Shown: positions 55,667-64,000, counted from the first letter of the stretch. The stretch is 64,000 nucleotides of DNA from JAWLCA01 sp050485905 (GCA_050485905.1 JBJHCH010000001.1:1-64000); one strand, 5' to 3'. Notes: a model not told the origin generated them from the letters alone. Translations and numbers: made by a program.

Positions 55667-56063
55667 CGCTTCCGGCTTCGACATCCCGGCGCACGGTATC
55701 GTCGGCGAGCAGCCGGCGCGTCTCGTCCATGCGGTCATAGGTTTCGTCCAGCGCAAAGCGGATCTCGGGTGCGAACTTCAGCGTCAACTGCTTAGCCACG
55801 ACCCGGCGCAATTCGCTCTTGTTCCGCCGCAGGGCCGCCAGAGCGGTCTCTGCCTCGCGACCACCCAGCGGCATGACGAAAGCCGTCGCCACCTTCAGAT
55901 CGGGCGAGGCGCGCACCTCACCCACGGTGATCGACAGGCGGGTCAGGTCGGGGTCGTGGATGTCGCCCCGTTGCAACGCGTCGGACAGCGCGCGCCGGAT
56001 CAACTCGCCCACGCGAAGCTGCCGTTGCGAGGGGCCGGAGGAGCTTTCGAAACGTTGTGCCAT
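55653..56063 (-). CDS. rbfA: Ribosome-binding factor A
   Basis: A 136-residue KH-like protein that helps mature the 5' end of 16S rRNA and supports cold growth. RQLRVGELIRRALSDALQRG, LTRLSITVGEVRASPDLKVATAFVMPL and LTLKFAPEIRFALDETYDRMDE match the family. ATG 56063 fits the usual length; an in-frame ATG at 56114 would add 17 residues. It is divergent from dapB and starts the rbfA-to-pnp group. Confidence 0.93.
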   Translation of the reverse strand: MAQRFESSSGPSQRQLRVGELIRRALSDALQRGDIHDPDLTRLSITVGEVRASPDLKVATAFVMPLGGREAETALAALRRNKSELRRVVAKQLTLKFAPEIRFALDETYDRMDETRRLLADDTVRRDVEAGSDDPA

Positions 56064-56158
56064 GGCCTGCCATGTAGGCGATGGCGCGCCGTCCCGCAAC
56101 CGAGGCTTTGCCATCCCGCGCGCGCCCGGCTAAATGCAGCGCAGCAAAGGGGGCGGGC

Positions 56159-56977
56159 ATGGCGGAAAAGCCGGGAGTGGTCATCACCGGGGTATCGGGT
56201 CGCATGGGGCAGATGCTGCTGCGCCTGATCGCCGAGAGCGATGCATTGCAGTTGCACGCCTGCCTCGAACGGCGCGGGCACGACTGGATCGGGCAGGATG
56301 CGGGCATCGCCGCCGGGCGCGCGCCGCTGGGCGTGCCGGTCACCGACGATGCGGCGGCGGCCTTTGACGGCGCGCAGGCGGTGATCGATTTCACTGCGCC
56401 GCCCGCCAGCGTCGATTTCGCCGCGCTTGCCGCGCAGGCTGGGTGCGCGCACATCATCGGGACGACGGGGTTCTCCGAGGTCGATCTGGCGCGCATCGCA
56501 GACGCCGCGCGCGACACGGTCATCGTGCGCGCGGGCAACATGAGCCTTGGCGTCAACCTGCTGGTGCAACTGACCCGGCAGGTTGCTGCGGCACTGGATG
56601 CCGATTTCGACATCGAGGTGGTGGAGGCGCATCACCGCATGAAGGTCGATGCACCATCCGGCACGGCGTTGATGCTGGGGGCCGCGGCCGCCGAGGGCCG
56701 CGGCGTTGCGCTGGGGGAGGTGTCGGACGGCGGGCGCGACGGGATCACCGGGGCGCGCGGACGGGGGCATGTCGGGTTTTCTGCGATCCGCGGCGGCGAC
56801 ATCGTGGGAGAGCATGACGTGATCTTTGCCGGAGAGGGCGAGCGGATCGTGCTGCGCCACATCGCCACCGACCGGGCGCTTTTCGCACGTGGCGCGCTGA
56901 AGGCGGCGCTCTGGGCACAGGGGCGGGCGCCGGGGGAATATGACATGCTGGATGTTCTGGGGTTGAAGGCCGGGTGA
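56159..56977 (+). CDS. dapB: 4-hydroxy-tetrahydrodipicolinate reductase
   Basis: A 272-residue NAD(P)H enzyme of lysine and diaminopimelate synthesis. The dinucleotide motif VVITGVSGRMGQMLL is at the N-terminus. GTTGFSEVDLARI, the catalytic VEAHHRMKVDAPSGTA with the His and Lys residues, and the conserved GHVGFSAIRGGDIVGEHDV follow. AAAGGGGGCGGG precedes ATG 56159. It is divergent from rbfA and supplies cell-wall and lysine precursors. Confidence 0.96.
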   Translation: MAEKPGVVITGVSGRMGQMLLRLIAESDALQLHACLERRGHDWIGQDAGIAAGRAPLGVPVTDDAAAAFDGAQAVIDFTAPPASVDFAALAAQAGCAHIIGTTGFSEVDLARIADAARDTVIVRAGNMSLGVNLLVQLTRQVAAALDADFDIEVVEAHHRMKVDAPSGTALMLGAAAAEGRGVALGEVSDGGRDGITGARGRGHVGFSAIRGGDIVGEHDVIFAGEGERIVLRHIATDRALFARGALKAALWAQGRAPGEYDMLDVLGLKAG

Positions 56978-57032
56978 TCCGGTTCCGGTCGGGCTGCGTA
57001 GAACAGCCCGAGAGGTTAAACCGGAGACTGAC

Positions 57033-57389
57033 ATGATCGTGCGCGCAGCTGCCCTCGCCCTTGCCGTCGCCGTGGCGGCCCCCGCCGGAGCGTCCGAGTT
57101 CCGGCAGGTGACCAATCCGCAGGAATTCGTGTCGCTGATTGGCGGCAAGGCGCTGACGCGTCTGGGCATCCGGCTGGAAGTATCGCCCGAGGGCGAGATA
57201 ACTGGCCGCGCCTTTGGCCGGCAAGTAACCGGGCAGTGGAACTGGAACGGAAGCTACTTCTGCCGGGTGATGTACGCCGGCAGCACCGAGATACCGGCCA
57301 ACTGTCAGGCCGTACTGGTGAGCGGCGATACGGTGCGATTTATTTCGGACCAAGGGCAGGGCGAATACGCCGACCTTCGCTTGCGCTAG
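57033..57389 (+). CDS. Small exported protein of unknown function
   Basis: A 118-residue protein with a clear signal peptide (ends PAGAS near residue 21) and a small mostly beta mature part with two Cys residues (about 77 and 90) that may form a disulfide. Similar proteins beside dapB in Rhodobacteraceae have been mislabelled as dihydrodipicolinate reductase, but it has no cofactor motif. GGAGAC-like bases precede the ATG. Its TAG shares CTAG (57386-57389) with the stop of the convergent DUF1674 gene. Confidence 0.7.
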   Translation: MIVRAAALALAVAVAAPAGASEFRQVTNPQEFVSLIGGKALTRLGIRLEVSPEGEITGRAFGRQVTGQWNWNGSYFCRVMYAGSTEIPANCQAVLVSGDTVRFISDQGQGEYADLRLR

Positions 57390-57565
57390 AAATCGACCGC
57401 CAGCCCCTTTTTCTCCCAGTCGCCGTAGCGCACCGGTTCCGGCCCGTCACGACCGCCCAGTTCGGGGGGCAAGTCGATCGGCTTGGCCGCCTTCCGCCGC
57501 GCCTCGGCCTCGGCCAGTGCGCGCTGCGCGGCGGGAGGAACGACTTCGGGGGCTGGATCGGTCAT
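57386..57565 (-). CDS. DUF1674 protein (succinate dehydrogenase assembly factor 4-like)
   Basis: A 59-residue protein ending in the highly conserved ELGGRDGPEPVRYGDWEKKG. This is the DUF1674/SDHAF4 motif of alphaproteobacteria and mitochondria, where it helps assemble succinate dehydrogenase by protecting the flavoprotein subunit. The bacterial role is inferred from that. ATG 57565 is the natural start. Stops overlap with the preceding convergent gene in a shared CTAG. It is divergent from rsmB. Confidence 0.85.
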   Translation of the reverse strand: MTDPAPEVVPPAAQRALAEAEARRKAAKPIDLPPELGGRDGPEPVRYGDWEKKGLAVDF

Positions 57566-57635
57566 TGGCGGCGTCCTTGTCAGGCTGTGACCGGTGATAT
57601 ACCCCGCGGGCGGATCGGGGCAAGCGGGGCGCGGC

Positions 57636-58919
57636 ATGGCGGAGCACGGACAGGGGATCGCCCCGCGGCGCGCGGCGCTGGCGCTGATTGACGGCGTTCT
57701 GGGCGATGGGCGCAGCCTGTCGGACCTGATTGACGCTTCAGACTCTCCGATCGCTTCCCTTTCTCCGCCTGACCGGGCGCGGGCGCAGCGGCTGGCGATG
57801 GCCACGTTGCGGCAGTTCGGGCGGGCAGATCGGCTGCTCGGCCCGCATCTGCGCCGCCGGCCGCCGCTGACCATTCACAACCTGCTGCGGCTGGCGCTGT
57901 GCGAGGTGTTCGTCGAAGGGGGCGCGCCGCATGGGGTGGTCAACGCGGCGGTGACGCTGGCGCGGATGGGGCGCGAGACTCAGCGGGCGGCGGGGATGGT
58001 CAATGCGGTGCTGCGCCGGACGGCGGCGGAGCCGGTGGAGCGGTGGGGGGCGCTGCCGGTGCCGGAACTGCCGAAGTGGCTGCGGAAGCCGCTGGTCGAT
58101 GCCTATGGCAAGGTGGTGGTGCAGGGGATCGAGGCGGCGCATCTGGCGGGTGCGCCGCTGGACCTGACGCTGATGCGAGATCCTGTGCCCGAGGGAGAGG
58201 TACTGCCGACGGGCAGCCTGAGGCTGGCGGGGGTTGGGGCGGTCAGTGCCTTGCCGGGGTTCGAGGCGGGGAACTGGTGGGTGCAGGACGCGGCGGCGGC
58301 GCTGCCGGCGCGGGTGCTGGCGGTCAGGGCGGGGGAGCGGGTGCTGGACCTGTGCGCGGCGCCGGGGGGGAAGACCTTGCAGCTTGCGGCGGCGGGGGCT
58401 GCGGTGACGGCGCTGGATATCTCTGGCCCGCGTTTGGGGCGGTTGCGGGAGAATCTGGACCGCACCGGGCTGCGGGCGGAGGTGGTGCAGGCGGATGCGC
58501 TGGATTGGGTGCCGGGGGCGCTGTTCGATGCGGTGCTGCTGGATGCGCCCTGTTCCGCCACCGGGACGATCCGGCGGCATCCGGATTTGCCGTATGTTCG
58601 GGACGGGTCGGAGATTGCCGGGCTGGCCGATTTGCAGGCGCGGCTGATTGATCGGGCGCTGAGTTTTCTGAGGCCGGGGGGGCGGCTGGTGTTCGCCACC
58701 TGCTCGCTGCTGCCTGCGGAGGGGGAGGGGCAGGTTGCGGCCGCTTTGGCCCGGCATCCGGGGCTGGAGGTGACGCCCGGGGCGCTGGCCCTGCCGGGAG
58801 TGGAGGCGGGGTGGATTTCCCCCGAGGGCGGGCTTCGGCTGAGGCCGGATTTCTGGGCAGAGCGGGGCGGGATGGACGGGTTTTTCATCGCGGCCTTTCG
58901 CTGGGCTGGGGCCGTATAG
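57636..58919 (+). CDS. rsmB: 16S rRNA (cytosine-967-C5)-methyltransferase-like RsmB/NOP family protein
   Basis: A 427-residue methyltransferase. The N-terminal NusB-like domain (RRAALALIDGVLGDG to GMVNAVLRRTA) is followed by the SAM-binding core. That core has DLCAAPGGKTLQLAA, LDAPCSATGTIRRHPD (catalytic Cys) and FATCSLLPAEGE (second Cys). It methylates a cytosine in 16S rRNA. The order rsmB, heparinase-like gene, purH is common in alphaproteobacteria. ATG 57636 is chosen; an upstream in-frame ATG overlaps the promoter of DUF1674. Confidence 0.92.
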   Translation: MAEHGQGIAPRRAALALIDGVLGDGRSLSDLIDASDSPIASLSPPDRARAQRLAMATLRQFGRADRLLGPHLRRRPPLTIHNLLRLALCEVFVEGGAPHGVVNAAVTLARMGRETQRAAGMVNAVLRRTAAEPVERWGALPVPELPKWLRKPLVDAYGKVVVQGIEAAHLAGAPLDLTLMRDPVPEGEVLPTGSLRLAGVGAVSALPGFEAGNWWVQDAAAALPARVLAVRAGERVLDLCAAPGGKTLQLAAAGAAVTALDISGPRLGRLRENLDRTGLRAEVVQADALDWVPGALFDAVLLDAPCSATGTIRRHPDLPYVRDGSEIAGLADLQARLIDRALSFLRPGGRLVFATCSLLPAEGEGQVAAALARHPGLEVTPGALALPGVEAGWISPEGGLRLRPDFWAERGGMDGFFIAAFRWAGAV

Positions 58920-58935
58920 GGGGGCGTGCACGGCA

Positions 58936-59008
58936 TGTGCACGCGTGCACAAAACATCAAGGCATTGATATTAAAAGAAATCCCGTTTTTTGTTTACGTG
59001 CACTTAAC
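58936..59008 (+). repeat. Composite palindromic intergenic element, copy 3 (TGCAC variant)
   Basis: On the plus strand: palindrome TGTGCACGCGTGCACA (58936-58951); second dyad ATCAA-N4-TTGAT (58956-58969); T-tract GTTTTTTGTTTA; and the box TTTA-CGTGCAC-TTAA (58993-59007). The box spacer equals the palindrome arm CGTGCAC. The distance from the arm end (58950) to the first spacer base (58997) is 47 nt, as in copies 1 and 2. A further GTGCAC lies at 58926. It lies between co-directional rsmB and the heparinase-like gene. Confidence 0.75.
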
Positions 59009-59097
59009 CATTGCCACGGCCGCCCAAGGGGCAGGACGGCGCGTGACAGCCCCGGCCCGCACGGCTAGAATCCGCCGATGGGCAGCGGGACCGACAG

Positions 59098-60846
59098 ATG
59101 AGTGAGGGCACCGGCTGGGCGGCGCGGCGGCGGCGGTTCCTGAACCGCTGGCACGCCTGGCGCTGCACGCACACCCGCCTGTCGCCCGAACTGGCCGCGA
59201 TACCCGATCCGCCGGCGGCGGGCGACGTGGCCCGTGGCCGGTCGCTGGTGCAGGGCCGGGTGCAGCTTGGCGGGCGGCGGCTGACGCTGGGGCCGGGGCA
59301 AGGCCCCTGGCAGGCGGCGGTGCCGGGTGCGGTGATGCAGCGCGCGCTGCACGGATTCGTCTGGCTGGACGATCTGGCGGCGCTGGGCACGCCCGCGGCG
59401 CAGGCGCTGGCGCGGGGCTGGGTGCGGGACTGGATCGCCAGCCACGGCCGCGGCGGCGGGCCGGGCTGGACGCCGGTGGTGACGGCCGACCGGCTGGGCC
59501 GGATGCTGGGCCATGCAGAGATGCTGATGGCGGGCGCGGATGGCTGCCCGCCCGGCCCCTATCTGCGGCTTCTGGGCCAGCAGGCGCTGTTCCTTTCGCG
59601 GCGCTGGCACGCGGCGGCGCCGGGGCTGCCGCGCATCGCCGCGCTGGCCGTGCTGATCGAGGCGGGGCTGATGCTGCGCGGCCTGCCGCCGCTGGTGCCC
59701 GCCGCGCTGAAGGCGCTGGCGCGGCATTGCGACGAGGTCATCGACGCCGACGGCACGATCCCCAGCCGCAACCCCGAGGAACTGGCCGAGATCTTTGCCC
59801 GCCTTGCCCGGCTGGCGGCGGTGCTGACCGAGGCCGGGCAGCGGGCAGAGCTATCCCATGCCGAGGCGCTGGCGCGGATGGCGCCGGTGCTGCGCGCGCT
59901 GCGCCATGCCGATGGCGGGCTGGCGCGGTTCAACGGCGGCGACCGGGGCGAACCGGGGCGGCTGGATGCGGCGCTGGCCATGGCGCGGGTGCGCCCCGGC
60001 CAGATGCAACAGATGGCGATGGGCTATGCGCGCCTGTCCACCGCCCGCACCACGGTCATCGCGGATGCCGCCCCGCCGCCGGGCGGCGCGGCGGCGCGCA
60101 CCGCCCATGCGGGCACGCTGGCCTTCGAGATGACATCGGGGCGGCGGCCGGTGATCGTGAACTGCGGGTCGGGGCTGGCCTTTGGCACCGATTGGGCGCG
60201 GGCGGCGCGCGGCACCGCGTCCCATTCGACGCTGGACCTGCAGGGCCACCCCTCGTCCCGGTTCGGCAACCGCAAGGACGGCACCCCGGACGAGCCGATG
60301 GCCGAGGGGCCGGGCCGGGTGAGCACGGCTGCGACCCGCGGCCCCGAGGGCGCGACCCTGCGGATGAGCCATGACGGCTGGCGCGCGACGCTGGGGCTGG
60401 TGCATCGGCGCGAACTGACCCTGTCGCGCGACGGGCGGGCACTGTCGGGCGCCGACATGCTGCACGCGCCCGAGGAGGCCGACCGCGCGCGGTTCCATCG
60501 GCTGTTCACCAAGGGCCAGCGCACCGGCCTGCCGATGGCGCTGCGATTCCACCTGCATCCCGATGTGGGTGCCGATCTGACCGATGACGAGATCGTGATC
60601 CTGCGGCTGAAAAGCGGCGAGGCATGGGAGTTCCGCTTTGACGGGCCGGGGCGGTTGAGTCTTGAGCCTTCGGTCTATCTGGACCCGTCGCGGGCCGAGC
60701 CGGAGAATGCGTGGCAGATTGTTGTATCGGCGGTTGCCCGCGACTACGAGACCGGCATCGTCTGGACGCTGGCGAAAGCACAGGATACCCCCAGCCTGAT
60801 CCGCGACCTTGCCGGGCAGGAGGTGCTGCCCGACCCCGCGGAATGA
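59098..60846 (+). CDS. Heparinase II/III-like protein
   Basis: A 582-residue protein. The alpha-helical N-terminal part (HGFVWLDDLAAL, FLSRRWHAAAPG, IPSRNPEELAEIF) resembles heparinase II/III alginate-lyase toroids. The C-terminal beta-sandwich domain starts at about residue 340 (VNCGSGLAFGTDWARAARGTASHSTLDL). No signal peptide is obvious, unlike secreted lyases. These proteins sit next to rsmB and purH across alphaproteobacteria, where a role on periplasmic or cell-envelope uronate-containing glycans is only presumed. The composite palindromic element lies just upstream. Confidence 0.8.
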   Translation: MSEGTGWAARRRRFLNRWHAWRCTHTRLSPELAAIPDPPAAGDVARGRSLVQGRVQLGGRRLTLGPGQGPWQAAVPGAVMQRALHGFVWLDDLAALGTPAAQALARGWVRDWIASHGRGGGPGWTPVVTADRLGRMLGHAEMLMAGADGCPPGPYLRLLGQQALFLSRRWHAAAPGLPRIAALAVLIEAGLMLRGLPPLVPAALKALARHCDEVIDADGTIPSRNPEELAEIFARLARLAAVLTEAGQRAELSHAEALARMAPVLRALRHADGGLARFNGGDRGEPGRLDAALAMARVRPGQMQQMAMGYARLSTARTTVIADAAPPPGGAAARTAHAGTLAFEMTSGRRPVIVNCGSGLAFGTDWARAARGTASHSTLDLQGHPSSRFGNRKDGTPDEPMAEGPGRVSTAATRGPEGATLRMSHDGWRATLGLVHRRELTLSRDGRALSGADMLHAPEEADRARFHRLFTKGQRTGLPMALRFHLHPDVGADLTDDEIVILRLKSGEAWEFRFDGPGRLSLEPSVYLDPSRAEPENAWQIVVSAVARDYETGIVWTLAKAQDTPSLIRDLAGQEVLPDPAE

Positions 60847-60880
60847 CGGTGACGGAACGAAGCGCGAAGGATTCTGCCCG

Positions 60881-62467
60881 ATGACCAACCTCGTCCCGAT
60901 CGGCCGCGCGCTGATTTCCGTTTCCGACAAGACCGGGCTGGTGGAATTCGCCCGCGCACTGGCCGGGGCGGGGGTCGATCTGATCTCGACCGGGGGCACG
61001 GCATCGGCCCTGCGGCTGGCGGGGCTGAAGGTGCGCGACGTGTCCGAGGTGACGGGTTTCCCCGAAATGATGGACGGCCGGGTGAAGACGCTGCACCCGA
61101 TGGTGCATGGCGGGCTCTTGGCGCTGCGCGACGATGACGAGCATCTGGTGGCGATGGTGGCCCACGGGATCGAACCGATCGACCTGCTGGTGGTGAACCT
61201 TTATCCGTTCGAGCAGACGGTGGCGCGCGGTGCATCCTATGACGACTGCATCGAGAATATCGATATCGGCGGGCCGGCGATGATCCGCGCGGCGGCGAAG
61301 AATCACCGCTTCGTCACCGTGCTGACCGACCCCGAGGATTATGCCGGGCTGCTGGACCAGATGGCGGCCCATGACGGGGCGGTGCCCTATGGATTCCGGC
61401 AGAAGATGGCGCAGATCGCCTATGCCCGCACCGCTGCCTATGATGCGGCGGTCAGCGGCTGGATGGCGGGTGCGCTGAAGGAGGCGGCACCGCGCCGGCG
61501 GGCGCTGGCCGGCACGCTGGCCCAGACCCTGCGCTATGGCGAGAACCCGCATCAGGCGGCGGCGTTCTATGTCGATGGGTCGAACCGGCCCGGCGTGGCG
61601 ACGGCGCGGCAGTGGCAGGGCAAGGAGCTGAGCTACAACAACATCAACGACACCGATGCGGCGTTCGAACTGGTGGCGGAGTTCGGCGGCGAGGGGCCGG
61701 CCTGCGCGATCATCAAGCATGCAAATCCCTGCGGCGTGGCGCGGGGGGCGACGCTGGCCGAGGCTTACGGGCGCGCCCATGACTGTGACCGGACCAGCGC
61801 CTATGGCGGGATCGTGGCGCTGAACCGGCCGCTGGATGCCGAGACCGCCGAGAAGATCGTGGAGATCTTCACCGAGGTGGTGATCGCGCCGGGCGCGGAC
61901 GAGGCCGCGCGGGCGGTCTTCGCCGACCGGCGCAACCTGCGCCTGCTGACGACCGAGGGGCTGCCCGACCCGGCGGCGCGGGGGCTGGCACTGCGGCAGG
62001 TGGCGGGGGGCTTTCTGGTGCAGGACCGCGACAATGGCCGGATCGGCGCGGGCGACCTGAAGGTGGTGACGAAGCGCGCACCCAGCGAGGCCGAGATGGC
62101 CGATCTGCTGTTCGCCTGGCGGGTGGCGAAGCATGTGAAATCGAACGCCATCGTCTATGTGAAGGACGGCGCGACGGTGGGTGTGGGCGCGGGGCAGATG
62201 AGCCGGGTGGATTCGACCCGGATTGCCGCGCGGAAAGCGCAGGACATGGCCGAGGTGCTGGGGCTGGCAGAGCCGCCCACGATGGGATCGGTGGTGGCGT
62301 CAGATGCGTTCTTCCCCTTCCCCGACGGGCTGATGGCCGCGGCCGAGGCGGGCGCGCGGGCGGTGATCCAGCCCGGCGGGTCGATGCGCGACGACGCGGT
62401 GATCGCGGCGGCGGATGCGGCGGGGCTGGCCATGGTGTTCACCGGCCAGCGGCATTTCCGGCACTGA
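60881..62467 (+). CDS. purH: Bifunctional AICAR transformylase / IMP cyclohydrolase
   Basis: A 528-residue enzyme for the last two steps of IMP synthesis. The N-terminal MGS-like cyclohydrolase domain has RALISVSDKTGLVEFAR, STGGTASALR and GRVKTLHPMVHGGLLA. The transformylase domain has LRYGENPHQAAAFY, GKELSYNNINDTDAA, the catalytic Lys-His in IIKHANPCGVA and a C-terminal PGGSMRDD. GAAGGA precedes ATG 60881. lspA follows after two bases, which implies coupled expression. Confidence 0.96.
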   Translation: MTNLVPIGRALISVSDKTGLVEFARALAGAGVDLISTGGTASALRLAGLKVRDVSEVTGFPEMMDGRVKTLHPMVHGGLLALRDDDEHLVAMVAHGIEPIDLLVVNLYPFEQTVARGASYDDCIENIDIGGPAMIRAAAKNHRFVTVLTDPEDYAGLLDQMAAHDGAVPYGFRQKMAQIAYARTAAYDAAVSGWMAGALKEAAPRRRALAGTLAQTLRYGENPHQAAAFYVDGSNRPGVATARQWQGKELSYNNINDTDAAFELVAEFGGEGPACAIIKHANPCGVARGATLAEAYGRAHDCDRTSAYGGIVALNRPLDAETAEKIVEIFTEVVIAPGADEAARAVFADRRNLRLLTTEGLPDPAARGLALRQVAGGFLVQDRDNGRIGAGDLKVVTKRAPSEAEMADLLFAWRVAKHVKSNAIVYVKDGATVGVGAGQMSRVDSTRIAARKAQDMAEVLGLAEPPTMGSVVASDAFFPFPDGLMAAAEAGARAVIQPGGSMRDDAVIAAADAAGLAMVFTGQRHFRH

Positions 62468-62469
62468 GG

Positions 62470-62940
62470 ATGCGGGTGCTTTGGCTGACCGCCGCGGCGG
62501 TGTTCGTGCTGGACCAGATCAGCAAGTATTACGTGGTGCAGGTGCTGGACCTGAAGACGGTGCGGGCGATCGACGTGGTGCCGCCGTTCCTGAACCTGCG
62601 GATGGCGTGGAACACCGGCGTCAACTTCGGCCTGCTGTCGGGGGGCGCCGACGTGATGCGCTGGGTGCTGATCGCGCTGGCGCTGGCGATCTCGGGCTGG
62701 GTCTGGTGGTGGATCGGGCGAGAGGGCGACCGGCCGCTGGTGCAGGTGTCGGGCGGGCTGCTGGTGGGCGGCGCGCTGGGCAATGTCGTGGACCGGCTGG
62801 TCTATGGCGCGGTGGCGGATTTCCTGAACATGTCGTGCTGCGGCATCGTGAACCCCTTTGCCTTCAACGTCGCCGACATCGCGATCTTTGCCGGCGCCAT
62901 CGGGCTGATCCTGTTCTCGGGCGGCAAGAAGACCCCGTGA
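62470..62940 (+). CDS. lspA: Lipoprotein signal peptidase
   Basis: A 156-residue inner-membrane aspartic protease with four membrane segments that cleaves prolipoproteins after diacylglycerol addition. Both catalytic Asp regions are present: GGALGNVVDRLVYGAVADF and FNVADIAIFAGAIGL, and the upstream NLRMAWNTGVNFGLLS motif is conserved. It starts two bases after purH. The lipoprotein gene that follows is a likely substrate. Confidence 0.95.
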   Translation: MRVLWLTAAAVFVLDQISKYYVVQVLDLKTVRAIDVVPPFLNLRMAWNTGVNFGLLSGGADVMRWVLIALALAISGWVWWWIGREGDRPLVQVSGGLLVGGALGNVVDRLVYGAVADFLNMSCCGIVNPFAFNVADIAIFAGAIGLILFSGGKKTP

Positions 62941-63006
62941 CGCCCCCCAAGCTTTGCGCTAAAGAGGGGCCAAGAACCGAAAACCGGACGGATGACGGAG
63001 GCTTTG

Positions 63007-63534
63007 ATGCGGGCAGGACGGGGGATCATCGCCATGGCGCTGGTCGCAGGCGTCGCGGCCTGTTCCATGCAGCGCGACGAGCCGAACCTGATGAACATCG
63101 CCGCCTCGACCGATCGGCCGGACGAATTCGCCATTGTGCCCAACAAGCCGCTGGAACTGCCCGACGACATGGCCGCGCTGCCTGAACCCACGCCGGGCGG
63201 TGCGAACCGGGTCGATCAGACCCCGCTCAGCGATGCGGTCGCGGCGCTTGGCGGCAATCCGGCCTCGGTCGCCCGTGGCGGCGTTCCCGCGACGGACGGC
63301 GCCATCGTCGCCCATGCCACGCGCCAGGGCGCAAACCCCGGTATCCGCGAGCAGCTTGCGGCAGAGGATCTGGAATATCGCCGGCGCAACGACGGGCGAA
63401 TTCTTGAGCGGCTGTTCGGCGTGAACGTCTATTACCGCGCCTATGGCCCGCAGTCGCTGGACCAGCACGCCGAACTGGAACGCTGGCGCCGCGCCGGGGC
63501 GCGCAACGTCGGCGCTCCGCCCGACCCGCGCTAG
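63007..63534 (+). CDS. bamF: DUF3035 lipoprotein (BamF-type subunit of the outer-membrane assembly machine)
   Basis: A 175-residue lipoprotein with a lipobox ending VAAC, so it is anchored by a lipidated Cys near residue 19. The mature part includes PDEFAIVPNKPLELPDDMAALPEPTPGG and a charged helical C-terminus (LRRRN-like, LERLFGVNVYYRAYGPQSLD), the DUF3035 pattern assigned to BamF of alphaproteobacterial Bam complexes. ATG 63007 is chosen because GGAGG lies five bases before it; ATG 62992 is five codons upstream. It is downstream of lspA. Confidence 0.8.
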   Translation: MRAGRGIIAMALVAGVAACSMQRDEPNLMNIAASTDRPDEFAIVPNKPLELPDDMAALPEPTPGGANRVDQTPLSDAVAALGGNPASVARGGVPATDGAIVAHATRQGANPGIREQLAAEDLEYRRRNDGRILERLFGVNVYYRAYGPQSLDQHAELERWRRAGARNVGAPPDPR

Positions 63535-63620
63535 CACCGCTCACATCGCTGTAGGGCGGGGTTGATCTTGGCCCCCCAGACCGTAGCTTTGCTGCAAGCG
63601 GAATTTCGGGAGGTTCGGGG

Positions 63621-64000
63621 ATGAGGCGCCTTGTCGGTCTGGCGGTTCTTTGTGTGGCGCTGCTGTCCCTGCCGCTGCGGGCCGAGCCGATCACCGAATT
63701 CAGCCTGTCGAACGGCATGCAGGTGGTGGTGATCGAGGATCACCGCGCCCCGGTCGTCGTTCACATGGTCTGGTACCCGGTGGGTGCCGCGGACGAGCCG
63801 CCGGGCAAGTCGGGCATCGCGCATTTTCTGGAACATCTGATGTTCAAGGGCACGGCCACAACGGGACCGGGCGAGTTCTCGGCCGTGGTCGAGGCGCAGG
63901 GCGGGCGCGACAATGCCTTCACCTCGTGGGATTACACCGGCTATTTCCAGCGCGTCGCCGCCGACCGGCTGGAGCTGATGATGGAGATGGAAGCCGACCG
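63621..64000 (+). CDS. M16 family zinc peptidase (5' part, runs off the window)
   Basis: The first 126 codons of a pitrilysin-type protease. A signal peptide (MRRLVGLAVLCVALLSLPLRAE) precedes the typical start FSLSNGMQVVVIEDHRAPVVVHMVWYPVGA. The inverted zinc motif HFLEHLMFKGT (HxxEH) is intact, so this is the catalytic member of what is usually a tandem pair. GGGAGG lies upstream of ATG 63621. The gene continues beyond 64000. Confidence 0.9.
   Translation, partial: MRRLVGLAVLCVALLSLPLRAEPITEFSLSNGMQVVVIEDHRAPVVVHMVWYPVGAADEPPGKSGIAHFLEHLMFKGTATTGPGEFSAVVEAQGGRDNAFTSWDYTGYFQRVAADRLELMMEMEAD

Overview
The window is high-GC DNA with closely packed genes, many start/stop overlaps and no insertion sequence, prophage, CRISPR array or rRNA operon that I could find. 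Gene content points to a phototrophic alphaproteobacterium of the Rhodobacteraceae (Rhodobacter/Rhodovulum-like). The main evidence is bchO-bchD-bchI-crtA facing crtI-crtB-tspO, PpsR-type operators between them, an HvrA-like H-NS protein, the rbfA-truB-rpsO-pnp order, a DUF3035 (BamF-type) lipoprotein, and many families typical of Rhodobacterales.

Layout. 1-4860: nucleoside/nucleobase ABC importer (ATPase and two permeases) with a cytosine deaminase. 4985-6308: H-NS-like regulator and a YihY/BrkB membrane protein. 6305-12219 (minus): tamA-tamB autotransporter-type outer-membrane assembly pair. 12388-13749: di-heme peroxidase. 13906-21287: xylose regulon, with a divergent ROK regulator and then xylF-xylH-xylG-xylB-xylA. 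21408-23085: sulfite dehydrogenase (SoxC/SorA type) plus its c-type cytochrome. 23231-30699: a seven-gene block of the photosynthesis gene cluster. 30812-30888: tRNA-Arg(CCU). 31043-33106: LacI regulator and a NeuB-family synthase. 33348-36230: serC and serA with a probable serC leader RNA. 36246-42820: SDR, metallophosphatase, SET protein, histidine kinase/response regulator, ABM protein, prmA, DUF1127. 43134-45346: ruvCAB. 45387-49149 (minus): aldehyde dehydrogenase, a small beta-barrel candidate, DUF6525 and a Zur-box-controlled COG0523 GTPase. 49212-49718: gene-free but rich in hairpins. 49773-56063 (minus): pnp, rpsO, dehalogenase, DUF1643, truB, phosphodiester glycosidase, rbfA. 56159-64000: dapB, a small exported protein, DUF1674, rsmB, heparinase-like protein, purH, lspA, BamF-type lipoprotein and the start of an M16 protease.

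How the parts work together. Xylose is imported by XylFGH and turned into xylulose-5-phosphate by XylA and XylB. BchI, BchD and probably BchO serve magnesium insertion into protoporphyrin. CrtB and CrtI make the acyclic carotenoid that CrtA later oxidises. SerA and SerC give serine. RbfA, TruB, S15 and PNPase form the classical RNA-maturation cluster.

The most unusual signal is non-coding. A composite element of about 75-80 bp occurs three times (13829-13905, 23141-23220, 58936-59008). In each copy a strong palindrome lies exactly 47 nt from a TTAA-N7-TTAA-like box, and the N7 spacer repeats the core of the palindrome arm, even where that core has changed from TGCCC to TGCAC. Other non-coding points of interest are a run of hairpins ending in a terminator at 49212-49440, an inverted-repeat-rich leader before the sulfite dehydrogenase, 11-bp tandem repeats before serA, and a perfect Zur box before the COG0523 GTPase. 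All assignments come from reading the sequence; no database search was run.
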